Below, in pieces: positions 1 through 6,272 of a stretch of DNA of 6,635 nucleotides. The notes under the pieces are model-generated. The model saw nothing but the letters and a program-made list of their open reading frames with translations, was not told the DNA's origin and made no database searches. The number at the start of each line of letters is the position of its first letter. Positions within the stretch are counted from its first letter, which is position 1. Origin of the DNA: Mycobacterium sp. (GTDB lineage: Bacteria > Actinomycetota > Actinomycetes > Mycobacteriales > Mycobacteriaceae). The position numbers were made by a program, and so were the translations under genes. The DNA is taken from NCBI GenBank assembly GCA_019246375.1, contig JAFAQO010000042.1:1-6635 (forward strand), in the 5' to 3' direction.

Positions 1-456
1 GAGCCGAACCCGAGCTGGATCCCGGTCGGCAACGAGGTCACTCGCCGCATCGCCGCCAAGATCGACGGCGTCGCCGGCGGAACCTGGGGCGAGCTGTTCA
101 ACATCCCGCTGACCGCCCACTTCCTGGGCGGCGCGGTTATCGCCGACAGCCCCGAACAGGGCGTTATCGACCCCTATCACCGGGCGTACGGCTACCCGAC
201 ACTGTCGGTGGTGGACGGTGCGGCCATCTCGGCGAATCTTGGTGTCAACCCGTCGCTTTCGATCACCGCGCAAGCCGAGCGGGCTGCCTCGCTGTGGCCG
301 AACAAGGGGCAGGACGACCTGCGGCCAGGCCAGGGCGAGCCCTATCGTCGGCTGGACCCCATTCCGCCGGAGCACCCGGTGGTACCTGACGACGCCCCCG
401 CGGCGCTGCGCTGGCTGCCCATCGAGCCGATCGCGCCGATCAGTTCGGCTGGCTAG
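1..456 (+). CDS. choD: Cholesterol oxidase-type GMC oxidoreductase, C-terminal part (5' end outside window)
   Basis: This is the last 151 residues of a GMC-family FAD-dependent oxidoreductase; the reading frame is open from base 1 and ends with TAG at 454-456. The visible part is the GMC C-terminal domain. It has a conserved His in TAHFLGG (visible residue 40, near 118-120), followed by the block [12 protein letters not shown] and then [14 protein letters not shown], whose Asn is visible residue 83. In actinobacterial cholesterol oxidases the His and Asn at these places line the active site over the flavin. The family oxidises 3-beta-hydroxysterols to 3-keto steroids with oxygen, or acts as a related dehydrogenase. 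The name choD (Rv3409c-like) rests on these motifs and on the next gene being an Rv3406-like dioxygenase. True cholesterol oxidase activity of the mycobacterial protein is not settled, as far as I recall. The N-terminal Rossmann FAD domain, start and promoter are not in the window. Confidence 0.85.
   Translation, partial: EPNPSWIPVGNEVTRRIAAKIDGVAGGTWGELFNIPLTAHFLGGAVIADSPEQGVIDPYHRAYGYPTLSVVDGAAISANLGVNPSLSITAQAERAASLWPNKGQDDLRPGQGEPYRRLDPIPPEHPVVPDDAPAALRWLPIEPIAPISSAG
453..456. other. Shared CTAG stop: convergent genes overlap by their stop codons
   Basis: The palindromic CTAG gives TAG at 454-456 for the plus-strand oxidoreductase and TAG (complement of 453-455) for the minus-strand dioxygenase. 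The two coding regions overlap tail to tail by four bases, so no intergenic space remains for a conventional terminator. It is the centre of an 8-base perfect palindrome, GGCTAGCC (451-458). Any terminator for either gene has to lie inside the other gene. Confidence 0.9.
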
Positions 457-1370
457 CCGGCAACCGCCTCGAGCGGGGCGCCGCTGATCGACCGGCTCCG
501 CTGCCCGTGCACATCGACGGGTATATCGCCCATCAGTGTGACGCGGTGCATCAGCCGCGGCTGGTTGTCGTAGTCGTCGATTGCGCGGTGCTGGGTTGCC
601 CGGTTGTCCCAGATGGCGACGTCACCCGGCTCCCAGTTCCAGCGGACGGTGTTCTCGGGCTGAGTGATTCGCCGTTGCAGCAATTCGAATAGCACGCTCG
701 ATTCATGGTTGTCCAGGCCGACGAACCCCCGCACGAAATCACCGGCCAGCAGGGTGCGTTCACCGGTTTCCGGATGCACCCGCACCACGGGATGCTCGGT
801 CCGGAAGTCGGGTTTTTCGAAGGCCTCCCGGAACGCGCGCTGTTGGCTGGTCCCGAGGTCGGTCGGAGCGACATAGTCGTAGCGGTTGCTGTGCACCGCC
901 CAAAGATTGTCGACGAGGTGCTTGAGCGGTTCGGGCAGCGCGGTGTACGCGGCTGCGGTCGAGGCCCACAGCGTCGATCCACCATAGCTGGGCAAGGTGA
1001 CGGCGCGCAGGATCGATGCCGCCGGATAATTCGCGACAAACGTGACGTCGGTATGCCAACGTGTCGCTTTGCCGTATTCCGAGTTGATCGGGGTAATCGT
1101 CGGTGTGCTACCGGTGAGATACTTGGCGGCCGGGTGACCGATCGGAGTGCCCAGCAGGCTGGCGAACGCCAGCTGCGCGCCATCGTCGAGATGATGCTGG
1201 CCCCGGAAGAAGATCACCTTGTGGCGCAGCAGCGCTCGATAAATTTCGGCGACGGTGTCCGGTTCGAGGTCACCGCCGAGCCTTGCTCCGTCGAGCTGCG
1301 CGCCGATGCGGCTGCCAAGCTTGGTCACCGTCAGCTTGGCTGGTAAGGGATCAGCCGACATTGTTGCCAT
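453..1370 (-). CDS. TauD/AtsK-type Fe(II)/2-oxoglutarate-dependent dioxygenase (Rv3406-like alkylsulfatase)
   Basis: This 305-residue protein belongs to the TauD/TfdA non-haem iron dioxygenases. The iron-binding facial triad is visible: H106 and D108 in WHTDVTF, and H261 in [12 protein letters not shown]272 in PRLMHRVTL lies eleven residues after the distal His, as does the 2-oxoglutarate-binding Arg of TauD, and T133 in GGSTLWAS matches the TauD threonine that also contacts the cosubstrate. Length and motifs fit the M. tuberculosis Rv3406 family. That enzyme is known to cleave alkyl sulfate esters oxidatively, giving aldehyde, sulfate and succinate, and to inactivate a carboxyquinoxaline DprE1 inhibitor. 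A sulfur-scavenging or detoxifying role here is inferred. The start is ATG at 1370, preceded by AAGGAA with a 5-base spacer; an in-frame ATG at 1361 would sit too far from it. The gene is divergent from a TetR repressor that probably controls it. Its stop overlaps the stop of the upstream-window GMC gene. Confidence 0.9.
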   Translation of the reverse strand: MATMSADPLPAKLTVTKLGSRIGAQLDGARLGGDLEPDTVAEIYRALLRHKVIFFRGQHHLDDGAQLAFASLLGTPIGHPAAKYLTGSTPTITPINSEYGKATRWHTDVTFVANYPAASILRAVTLPSYGGSTLWASTAAAYTALPEPLKHLVDNLWAVHSNRYDYVAPTDLGTSQQRAFREAFEKPDFRTEHPVVRVHPETGERTLLAGDFVRGFVGLDNHESSVLFELLQRRITQPENTVRWNWEPGDVAIWDNRATQHRAIDDYDNQPRLMHRVTLMGDIPVDVHGQRSRSISGAPLEAVAG

Positions 1371-1375
1371 TGTCG

Positions 1376-1381
1376 TTCCTT
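1376..1381 (-). promoter_or_regulatory. Shine-Dalgarno site of the dioxygenase gene
   Basis: The minus strand reads AAGGAA here, five bases before the ATG at 1370. This decides between that ATG and the in-frame ATG three codons later, which would leave a spacer of about 14 bases. Confidence 0.7.
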
Positions 1382-1416
1382 AGGTGAAGCCTGCCATAAC
1401 CGGCCGGCTGTCTTTT

Positions 1417-1436
1417 ATGTAGTCGTCTGACTACAT
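1417..1436. promoter_or_regulatory. TetR operator candidate 1 (perfect inverted repeat)
   Basis: This is a perfect 8-base inverted repeat with a 4-base centre: ATGTAGTC (1417-1424), GTCT, GACTACAT (1429-1436). It lies in the divergent region between the dioxygenase and TetR genes and shares its GTAGTC-N4-GACTAC core with a second site centred 33 bases away. It would cover the predicted transcription start (about 1432) of the dioxygenase. Size and symmetry suit a TetR dimer; assigning it to the adjacent TetR protein is inference. Confidence 0.75.
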
Positions 1437-1438
1437 TG

Positions 1439-1444
1439 ATTGTA
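1439..1444 (-). promoter_or_regulatory. Candidate -10 element of the dioxygenase promoter
   Basis: The minus strand reads TACAAT, fitting the mycobacterial TANNNT -10 pattern. It would place the transcript start near 1432 and give a leader of about 62 bases. It sits exactly between the two inverted repeats. The expected -35 position (1462-1467, minus-strand GTAGTC) falls in operator 2 and is not a good consensus, so the promoter is only tentative. Confidence 0.45.
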
Positions 1445-1447
1445 CGT

Positions 1448-1453
1448 TAGTGT
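1448..1453 (+). promoter_or_regulatory. Candidate -10 element for a leaderless tetR transcript
   Basis: TAGTGT fits TANNNT and, with the usual seven-base offset, puts the transcript start on the A of the tetR ATG at 1460. A leaderless message would explain why no Shine-Dalgarno sequence precedes that ATG. An alternative -10 is TACGTT at 1443-1448. Both overlap or abut the operator candidates, so autoregulation is likely if either is used. Confidence 0.4.
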
Positions 1454-1467
1454 AGTCGCATGACTAC
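1452..1467. promoter_or_regulatory. TetR operator candidate 2 (perfect 6-base arms)
   Basis: GTAGTC (1452-1457), GCAT, GACTAC (1462-1467) repeats the core of operator candidate 1, with centres 33 bases apart, about three helical turns. The tetR start codon at 1460-1462 lies inside this element. A repressor bound here would block both transcription and the start region of its own gene, and would cover the expected -35 of the dioxygenase promoter. Confidence 0.7.
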
Positions 1468-2029
1468 GCACTCGGCAACCCGCAAGCGCGACGAGATGCC
1501 CATCGGCCGGGAAGAGGTGGCGGCGGCGATTCTGGCAGCGGCTGCCGACCTGTTCGCCGAGCGTGGTCCGGCCGCGACATCCATCCGCGACATTGCAGCA
1601 CGGTCGAAGGTCAACCATGGGCTGGTGTTTCGTCATTTCGGCACCAAGGAGCAGTTGGTCGGCGCGGTGCTTGACCATCTTGGCATGAGTCTGACCGCAC
1701 TGCTGGAGACCGGGGCGCCGGCCGAGCAGGTTGAACTGGCCGTCGACCGGCAGATGCGGGTCATGGCCCGGACACTGCTCGACGGCTATCCGGCCGGACA
1801 GTTGCAGAAGCGTTTCCCGAACGTGTGGTGGCTGCTGAACCGGGTGCGGCCGCGACACGACAGCGATCTCAGCGCGCGCTTGGCCGTCGCCAACGCTGTC
1901 GCCCTGCAAATGGGCTGGCGACTGTTCGAGCCGCTGCTGCGCGCGTCCGCTGGCCTCGACGAGTTGACCGACGCGGACTTGTGGCAGGCCGTGGGCGTTG
2001 AGACGGCGCGCATCGTCGAACCGCACTGA
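1460..2029 (+). CDS. TetR-family transcriptional repressor (Rv3405c-like)
   Basis: This 189-residue protein has a typical TetR N-terminal DNA-binding domain. Helix 1 is around REEVAAAILAAAADLFAERG (17-36), the helix-turn-helix is around residues 40-60 (TSIRDIAARSKV then NHGLVFRHF), and GTKEQL follows. The C-terminal half (about 75-189) is the divergent ligand-binding and dimerisation region, so the inducer cannot be read from sequence. In M. tuberculosis the counterpart Rv3405c represses Rv3406, and its loss raises Rv3406 expression. The same divergent pairing and two shared inverted repeats support that role here, together with autoregulation. The ATG at 1460 has no Shine-Dalgarno sequence but fits a leaderless start. 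The in-frame ATG at 1496 is the alternative start; it would still leave the whole DNA-binding domain and would move the start codon outside the operator. The gene converges on the phosphorylase gene with a 19-base gap. Confidence 0.9.
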   Translation: MTTHSATRKRDEMPIGREEVAAAILAAAADLFAERGPAATSIRDIAARSKVNHGLVFRHFGTKEQLVGAVLDHLGMSLTALLETGAPAEQVELAVDRQMRVMARTLLDGYPAGQLQKRFPNVWWLLNRVRPRHDSDLSARLAVANAVALQMGWRLFEPLLRASAGLDELTDADLWQAVGVETARIVEPH

Positions 2030-2039
2030 GTGCGGATGC

Positions 2040-2062
2040 GCCCGCCGATTAACTCGGCTGGC
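2040..2062. terminator. Candidate bidirectional terminator hairpin between tetR and the phosphorylase gene
   Basis: GCC-C-GCCGA (2040-2048), loop TTAAC, TCGGC-T-GGC (2054-2062) forms eight of nine base pairs with one C/T mismatch. It starts eleven bases after the tetR stop and contains the phosphorylase stop codon in its loop. No U-tract follows on either strand, so it would be a non-canonical terminator of the kind proposed for mycobacteria. Confidence 0.35.
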
Positions 2063-4439
2063 TGACCGGAAACTTCTTCGACGCCAAGGCCCGCCGGTGC
2101 GCCGGCTCGCGCCCCGGGGGCTGCGACGGTGGCGGCAGCAGCGGCTCACGGTGCCGTACCGGAACGGTCGTCGGCTCTTCCGTGCTGAGCTCGAGATCTT
2201 CGCCGGCGTGCCGGATCGTCAGCTTCTCGCCGTCGGGTCCGTCCCGCAGTGTGTAGGTGACGTCGTCGTGGGTGGCGCACACCGTCAGCCGGAATCCTTG
2301 CCAGCGCAACCGGAAGCGCAAGCACGCGAAGGCGTCGGGCAGCTGTGGGTCGAGCGACAGTATGCCCTCGTCGTCGCGCAGGCCACCGAAGCCGGCGACC
2401 AGCGCTGTCCATGCTCCGGCTAGCGACGCCATGTGCAACCCGTCACGGCTGTTGTTGTGCAAGTCGCGCAGATCGATAAGCGCGGCCTCATAGGTGTAGT
2501 CGTGAGCCAGCTCCAAGTGTCCGACCTCGGCGCACATCACCGCCTGCGTGCAGGCCGACAGCGACGAGTCGCGCACCGTGCGCCGCTCGTAGTAGTCGAC
2601 ATTGTGAGCCTTCTGTTCGGGTGTGAACGCGTGGCTTTGCCACTGCATCGCCAACACCAGGTCGGCCTGCTTGATCACCTGCGACGGGTAAAGCCGCACA
2701 TAGGGTTCATGCAGCAACAGCGGATACGTTGCTTTTGTTTCGAAGTCCCACTCCGCAAAGGTGGTGAAGCCTTCACACTGCGGGTGCACGCCCAGTTCTT
2801 CGTCGTACGGGATGTGCGCGGCGTTGGCCGCATCGCGCCAGGCGGCGGTCTCCTCGGTACTGACACCCATCCCGCGTGCCTTCTCCGGGTGGCGGGTGCA
2901 TGCCTCGGCGGCTACCCGCAGATTGTGCGCCGCCATCAGATTCGTGAAGGTGTTGTCGCGCACAATCGCGGTGTATTCGTCGGGACCGGTGACCCCGTCG
3001 AGGTGCCAAACACCGTGCCGGTCGTGATGTCCGAGTGAGTGCCAGAGCCGGGCGGTTTCGATCAGCACCTCGAGCCCGTACTGCTCCTCCAGTGACTGGT
3101 CGCCGGTGACGAGGCGGTACCGTTCGAACGCCATCGCGATATCGGCGTTGATGTGAAAGGCTGCCGTGCCGGCTGGCCAGTAGCCCGAGCACTCCTGGCC
3201 GCGGATCGTGCGCCAGGGAAATGCCGCGCCGTCCAGGCGGAGTTCGGCCGCACGCTCCTTGGCCAGGTCGAGGGTCGACGCCCGCCAGCGCAGCGCGTCG
3301 GCGGCCGCATACGGTGCGGTGTAGGTCAGGACGGGAAGAACGAATCCCTCGGTGTCCCAAAAGGCGTGGCCGTCATACCCGCTGCCGGTCAGTCCCTTGC
3401 CCGCAATCGCGCGAACTTCGGCGCGCGCGCTCGCCTGCAGCAGGTGAAACAGCCCGAACCGCACCGCCTGTTGGACCACCGGGTCGCCATCGACCTCGAC
3501 GTCTGCGCAATCCCAGAAGTCGTCGAGGTATTCGCGCTGTCCGTCCAGCAGGCCCTGCCATCCGCAGTAGCGCGCGCCGGTGATTGCGCCCGCGGCCTGG
3601 TCGCGCAGCGCGGGGCGCGAGCGCAGACTCGACCACCCGTACGCCAGGTACTTGACGATGCGCAATTTCTGCCCCGGTCGAAGTCCGCAGATCACGGTGG
3701 TGCGGGCCAAATCGGGACGCGCTTCGGTGTTGACCTCGACTCGCCCGGGGACGTCGATCTCGTGGTCCATCGCGGCGGCCATCATCAATCCGCTGGCCCG
3801 CGTCCGGTGCATCAGCATGGCTCGCTCGCCGGTGCTCTCGTGGTCTACGGCCTCCAGCGGTTCGTCCAGCACGGCCGCCACCCGCGGATCGTCGGACGTC
3901 TGCGGCTGGTCCTCGTTGGCGACGAGTTCGGACTGCAGGGTCACCCGGACGAATTCGTCGATCGCCTCGACAATGTATTCGATGGCCGCGACGCTGCGCT
4001 GGGCCAGCGACACCAGCCGGGTCGACACCACTTTCACCTGCTTGCCCGCGGGGGATCTCCAGTGCGCATGGCGGGTCAGCGTTCCGGCCCGCAAGTCGAG
4101 ACACCGCTCGTGCTGGATCAGATCGCCATAGCGGACGTCGAACGGCTCGTCGTCGACCAGCAGCCGGATGATCTTGCCGTTGGTGACGTCGACGACGGTC
4201 TGACCGGCCTCCGGATACCCGAACCCGGCCTCCGCATACGGGAGCGGCCGGACTTCGTAAAAGGAGTTGAGGTAGGTACCGGGCAGGCCGTGCGGCTCGC
4301 CCTCTTCGAGGTTGCCGCGCAGCCCGATGTGGCCGTTGGACAGGGCGAACAGCGACTCAGATTGCGCCAATATGTTCAATTCGAGCTGCGTTTCGCGCAC
4401 CTGCCAGGGCTCGATGGGGAAAGCTTCCTCAGTGATCAT
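2049..4439 (-). CDS. GH65 glycoside phosphorylase (maltose/trehalose/kojibiose phosphorylase family; Rv3401-like)
   Basis: This 796-residue protein has the GH65 architecture: an N-terminal beta-sandwich (about 1-270, with [14 protein letters not shown] at 34-47), an (alpha/alpha)6 barrel (about 320-690), and a small C-terminal beta domain (about 690-755). The catalytic acid is E488 in [17 protein letters not shown] (357-364) is the substrate-binding loop. IKQADLVLA (589-597) and RTVRDSSLS (620-628) are the conserved segments for sugar and phosphate binding, the Ser pair marking a phosphorylase rather than a hydrolase. The family splits an alpha-glucodisaccharide with inorganic phosphate, with inversion, to beta-glucose 1-phosphate and glucose. 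Which disaccharide is used cannot be told. There is no signal peptide, so it is cytoplasmic. Residues 764-796 form a proline- and arginine-rich tail beyond the fold. Its ATG at 4439 overlaps the mutase stop as ATGA, with GGAG (4451-4448, minus) eight bases upstream, so the two are translationally coupled. The mutase partner strongly supports phosphorolysis. Confidence 0.9.
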   Translation of the reverse strand: MITEEAFPIEPWQVRETQLELNILAQSESLFALSNGHIGLRGNLEEGEPHGLPGTYLNSFYEVRPLPYAEAGFGYPEAGQTVVDVTNGKIIRLLVDDEPFDVRYGDLIQHERCLDLRAGTLTRHAHWRSPAGKQVKVVSTRLVSLAQRSVAAIEYIVEAIDEFVRVTLQSELVANEDQPQTSDDPRVAAVLDEPLEAVDHESTGERAMLMHRTRASGLMMAAAMDHEIDVPGRVEVNTEARPDLARTTVICGLRPGQKLRIVKYLAYGWSSLRSRPALRDQAAGAITGARYCGWQGLLDGQREYLDDFWDCADVEVDGDPVVQQAVRFGLFHLLQASARAEVRAIAGKGLTGSGYDGHAFWDTEGFVLPVLTYTAPYAAADALRWRASTLDLAKERAAELRLDGAAFPWRTIRGQECSGYWPAGTAAFHINADIAMAFERYRLVTGDQSLEEQYGLEVLIETARLWHSLGHHDRHGVWHLDGVTGPDEYTAIVRDNTFTNLMAAHNLRVAAEACTRHPEKARGMGVSTEETAAWRDAANAAHIPYDEELGVHPQCEGFTTFAEWDFETKATYPLLLHEPYVRLYPSQVIKQADLVLAMQWQSHAFTPEQKAHNVDYYERRTVRDSSLSACTQAVMCAEVGHLELAHDYTYEAALIDLRDLHNNSRDGLHMASLAGAWTALVAGFGGLRDDEGILSLDPQLPDAFACLRFRLRWQGFRLTVCATHDDVTYTLRDGPDGEKLTIRHAGEDLELSTEEPTTVPVRHREPLLPPPSQPPGREPAHRRALASKKFPVSQPS

Positions 4440-5224
4440 GAATCGCGCTCCAACAGCTCGGCCAGGTCGGTGACCACGACATCGGCACCGTTGCGGCGCA
4501 ACTCATCGCCATGGCCGAGCCGGTCGACGCCGACCACGAAACCGAAGTTGCCGGCCCGACCGGCCTCCACACCGGAGATGGCGTCCTCGAACACCGCCGC
4601 CGCGCCGGGTTCGACGTCGAGCAGCTCCGCTGCCCGCAAGAACGAGTCGGGGGCGGGTTTGCCCTCGAGGTGTTCCTCGCGCAGCGTCACTCCGTCGACC
4701 CGCTGTTGGACAAACTGCTCGATACCGGCGACCTGGAGCACGTCGCGGGTGTTGGCGCTGGAGGAGACGACGGCCACCGCGAGCCCCGCCTCAGCGACCG
4801 CTTCCAGATACCGTCGCGACCCGTCGAACACCTTGACACCATTCTCATGCAGGGTCTTCTGGAACGCATCGTTTTTGCGGGTGCCCAGGCCGTACACGGT
4901 TTCCTTGTCCGGGGGATCGTCGGGGTCCCCTTCGGGCAGTTCGATGCCCCGGCTTTCCAGAAACGACCGGACGCCGTCCTCACGTGGCTTGCCGTCCACG
5001 TATTCCCGGTATTCCTTGTCCGGATCGAACGGGACGAACTCGTCGCCGGTGCGCTCGGCGCGCTGGCGAAGGTAATCGTCGAACATATCCGTCCAGGCCT
5101 TGGTGTGCACGCTCGCGGTGTCGGTGAGCACACCGTCGAGGTCGAACAGACAGGCGTGCACACCATCCGGCAGACCCAGCACAGCGGACCTCGCTTTCGG
5201 CTCACAACAGTTCTCGGTAACCAC
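4436..5224 (-). CDS. Beta-phosphoglucomutase-like HAD hydrolase-fold enzyme (Rv3400-like)
   Basis: This 262-residue HAD-superfamily protein fits beta-phosphoglucomutase, which interconverts beta-glucose 1-phosphate and glucose 6-phosphate via a phospho-aspartate. Motif I is FDLDGVLTD, with nucleophile D28 and acid/base D30. Motif II is VVSSSANT (152-159, S154). Motif III Lys is K189 in EGKPAPDSF. Motif IV is E213-D214 in VFEDAISG. A helical cap lies between residues 36 and about 145, with a cap insertion (about 58-115) longer than in the Lactococcus enzyme. It is the first gene of a two-gene unit with the GH65 phosphorylase, which makes its substrate. The start is uncertain. GTG at 5224 gives 262 residues but lacks a properly spaced Shine-Dalgarno. 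GTG at 5182 has GAGG six bases upstream (5192-5189, minus) and gives 248 residues, beginning just before the conserved [16 protein letters not shown] segment. The extra N-terminus contains an unusual Cys-Cys. Confidence 0.87.
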   Translation of the reverse strand: MVTENCCEPKARSAVLGLPDGVHACLFDLDGVLTDTASVHTKAWTDMFDDYLRQRAERTGDEFVPFDPDKEYREYVDGKPREDGVRSFLESRGIELPEGDPDDPPDKETVYGLGTRKNDAFQKTLHENGVKVFDGSRRYLEAVAEAGLAVAVVSSSANTRDVLQVAGIEQFVQQRVDGVTLREEHLEGKPAPDSFLRAAELLDVEPGAAAVFEDAISGVEAGRAGNFGFVVGVDRLGHGDELRRNGADVVVTDLAELLERDS

Positions 5225-5234
5225 TTCACCATGA

Positions 5235-5294
5235 CTGCGGCGTCGCCGACGGCACTTTCGTGCTCACCATCGGGTTTTCGTCGCCGCAGGCGAC
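5235..5294 (-). promoter_or_regulatory. Possible structured leader upstream of the phosphoglucomutase gene
   Basis: Reading the minus strand toward the GTG at 5224, there is a hairpin GTCGCC-TGC-GGCGAC (5294-5280). It is followed by a small hairpin GCAC-GAAA-GTGC with a GNRA tetraloop (5263-5252). The minus-strand bases CTGCGGCG (5289-5282), part of the first hairpin, are also complementary to CGCCGCAG (5242-5235), so two mutually exclusive pairings are possible. No convincing promoter was found, and the region is very GC-rich, so the structures may be incidental. A terminator role for the first hairpin cannot be excluded. Confidence 0.25.
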
Positions 5295-5391
5295 CTCCAC
5301 TCACGGGCGCGCCGGACCCAGCACCCCACATGCCGATAGCTGAAGCGTGGAGATCAACCGCGGTGCGAGTACGCCGCCGTCGGTCGAATCA

Positions 5392-5425
5392 GCACTGGCG
5401 CCATGCGGCAGCGCGGCGCTAGTGC
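5392..5425. terminator. Candidate terminator stem-loop downstream of the methyltransferase gene
   Basis: GCACTGGCGCC (5392-5402) and GGCGCTAGTGC (5415-5425) are complementary at 10 of 11 positions around a 12-base loop. The odd pair is G-U in a plus-strand transcript and C-A in a minus-strand one, and the loop can form a further GCG/CGC pairing. The stem starts about 20 bases past the methyltransferase stop on the minus strand, which suits a terminator for that operon. No U-tract follows. Confidence 0.5.
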
Positions 5426-5444
5426 GTTGGCTTCATCGCGGAAA

Positions 5445-6257
5445 CTACCTGATTGCCCGTGCGACGCCTTGGATGGCTCGGAGTCGTCCATCGGCGAGGG
5501 CACGAGTGAGGTTCTTGGCTTTCTGCGCAAAGTGGGTGACGAAGGTGTGCAGACCCAGCGGGTTGGGCGGCAGTGTCAAAAACGTCTGCATCATCGCGGT
5601 CGCCTGGTCGGTGAGATCGTTCCAGTGGTCGATCGCGAACCCTGCGGACGCGACGACAGCGCGCAACTGGTCGGAAGTGATCAGATGGCTCCCTGTGGGT
5701 TCGTCGGCCCATGGCAGCGGAAAGTCGAGTTGGCCGTGCTCGCCAGTAGCGATGTCCCACACCGCGAGTCGGCCCCCGGGAACGGTTACCCTGCGGGCTT
5801 CCTGGTAAAGGCGGACCTTATCGGCCACGTTCATCTGAACGTGCTGGCTGAACACGACCTCGAAGGTGGCGTCGGCGAAGGGAAGTTCGGTGACGTCTGC
5901 TTGTCGGACGGAAATCAGCTCCTCCAACCCGACAAGTCGATTCAGCCAACGGCTGGTTTCGCAGTACTCCTCGGTCAGATCGACGGCGGTCACCCGGCAA
6001 CGACACTGGGCGGCGAGGAAGCGGGCAGTGCCGCCGATACCACTTCCCGCGTCGAGCACCTTGCTCTCGCTTGTGATACCGACCAGGTCCACAAGTTGCG
6101 TTGTGGCATAGCGACCCATGGTGTGGAAATCCTCGAGCAGGTTAAGCTCCGCGGGCCGCAGGTGGTCGAGGTCCTTTCCGGCGGCAATGAGGGCCTGCTC
6201 AATGATCGCGCGGGCTAAGCCAGTCGAGTACTGGGCATGGATCTGGGTGTCGTTCAT
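5445..6257 (-). CDS. Class I SAM-dependent methyltransferase, substrate unknown
   Basis: This 270-residue protein has the Rossmann methyltransferase core. Motif I is KVLDAGSGIGGTARFLA (66-82), the glycine-rich SAM loop. D93 in VTAVDLT is the acidic residue that binds the ribose hydroxyls. QADVTELPF (119-127) contacts adenine, FSQHVQMNV (136-144) is the motif IV region, and PGGRLAVWDI (160-169) is the post-core strand. An N-terminal helical extension (1-60) precedes the core. A segment FPLPWADEPTGS (179-190) and a following SAGF helix resemble the UbiE/Methyltransf_11-type enzymes that include glycine/sarcosine and dimethylglycine methyltransferases and natural-product O- or N-methyltransferases. 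Substrate cannot be assigned. It starts with ATG at 6257, 15 bases after the stop of the upstream gene and with a weak AAAGAG-type ribosome site, so the two are probably co-transcribed. It does not look like the LCM-type methyltransferase I recall at this place in M. tuberculosis (Rv3399). Confidence 0.85.
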   Translation of the reverse strand: MNDTQIHAQYSTGLARAIIEQALIAAGKDLDHLRPAELNLLEDFHTMGRYATTQLVDLVGITSESKVLDAGSGIGGTARFLAAQCRCRVTAVDLTEEYCETSRWLNRLVGLEELISVRQADVTELPFADATFEVVFSQHVQMNVADKVRLYQEARRVTVPGGRLAVWDIATGEHGQLDFPLPWADEPTGSHLITSDQLRAVVASAGFAIDHWNDLTDQATAMMQTFLTLPPNPLGLHTFVTHFAQKAKNLTRALADGRLRAIQGVARAIR

Positions 6258-6272
6258 GTCTGCTCTTTTGTG

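Noticed and set aside
472..485. AGCGG-GGCG-CCGCT hairpin just past the oxidoreductase stop
   Set aside because: A five-base stem without a U-tract inside the dioxygenase coding region is too weak to call a terminator in such GC-rich DNA.
705..1346. A 213-codon plus-strand open frame opposite the dioxygenase gene
   Set aside because: The minus strand carries the complete iron-binding triad and a ribosome site; the plus frame has no domain and is an antisense shadow.
1415..2149. A 244-codon minus-strand open frame across tetR
   Set aside because: It is antisense to a TetR gene with an obvious helix-turn-helix and runs over both operators and the end of the phosphorylase gene; the translation is Arg/His/Gln-rich without a fold signature.
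2494..2502. GTAGTC half-sites outside the divergent region (also near 570 and 2592)
   Set aside because: They lack the partner arm, lie inside coding sequence, and are expected by chance.
3153..5075. A 640-codon plus-strand open frame opposite the phosphorylase and phosphomutase genes
   Set aside because: It is the antisense shadow of two genes with clear catalytic motifs. Its translation is low-complexity Arg/Ser/Pro-rich in its second half, has no recognisable domain, and is explained by the lack of stop codons in GC-rich antisense frames.
5403..6218. A 271-codon plus-strand open frame opposite the methyltransferase gene
   Set aside because: It lies almost wholly antisense to a gene with a clear SAM-binding motif and shows no recognisable motif itself.
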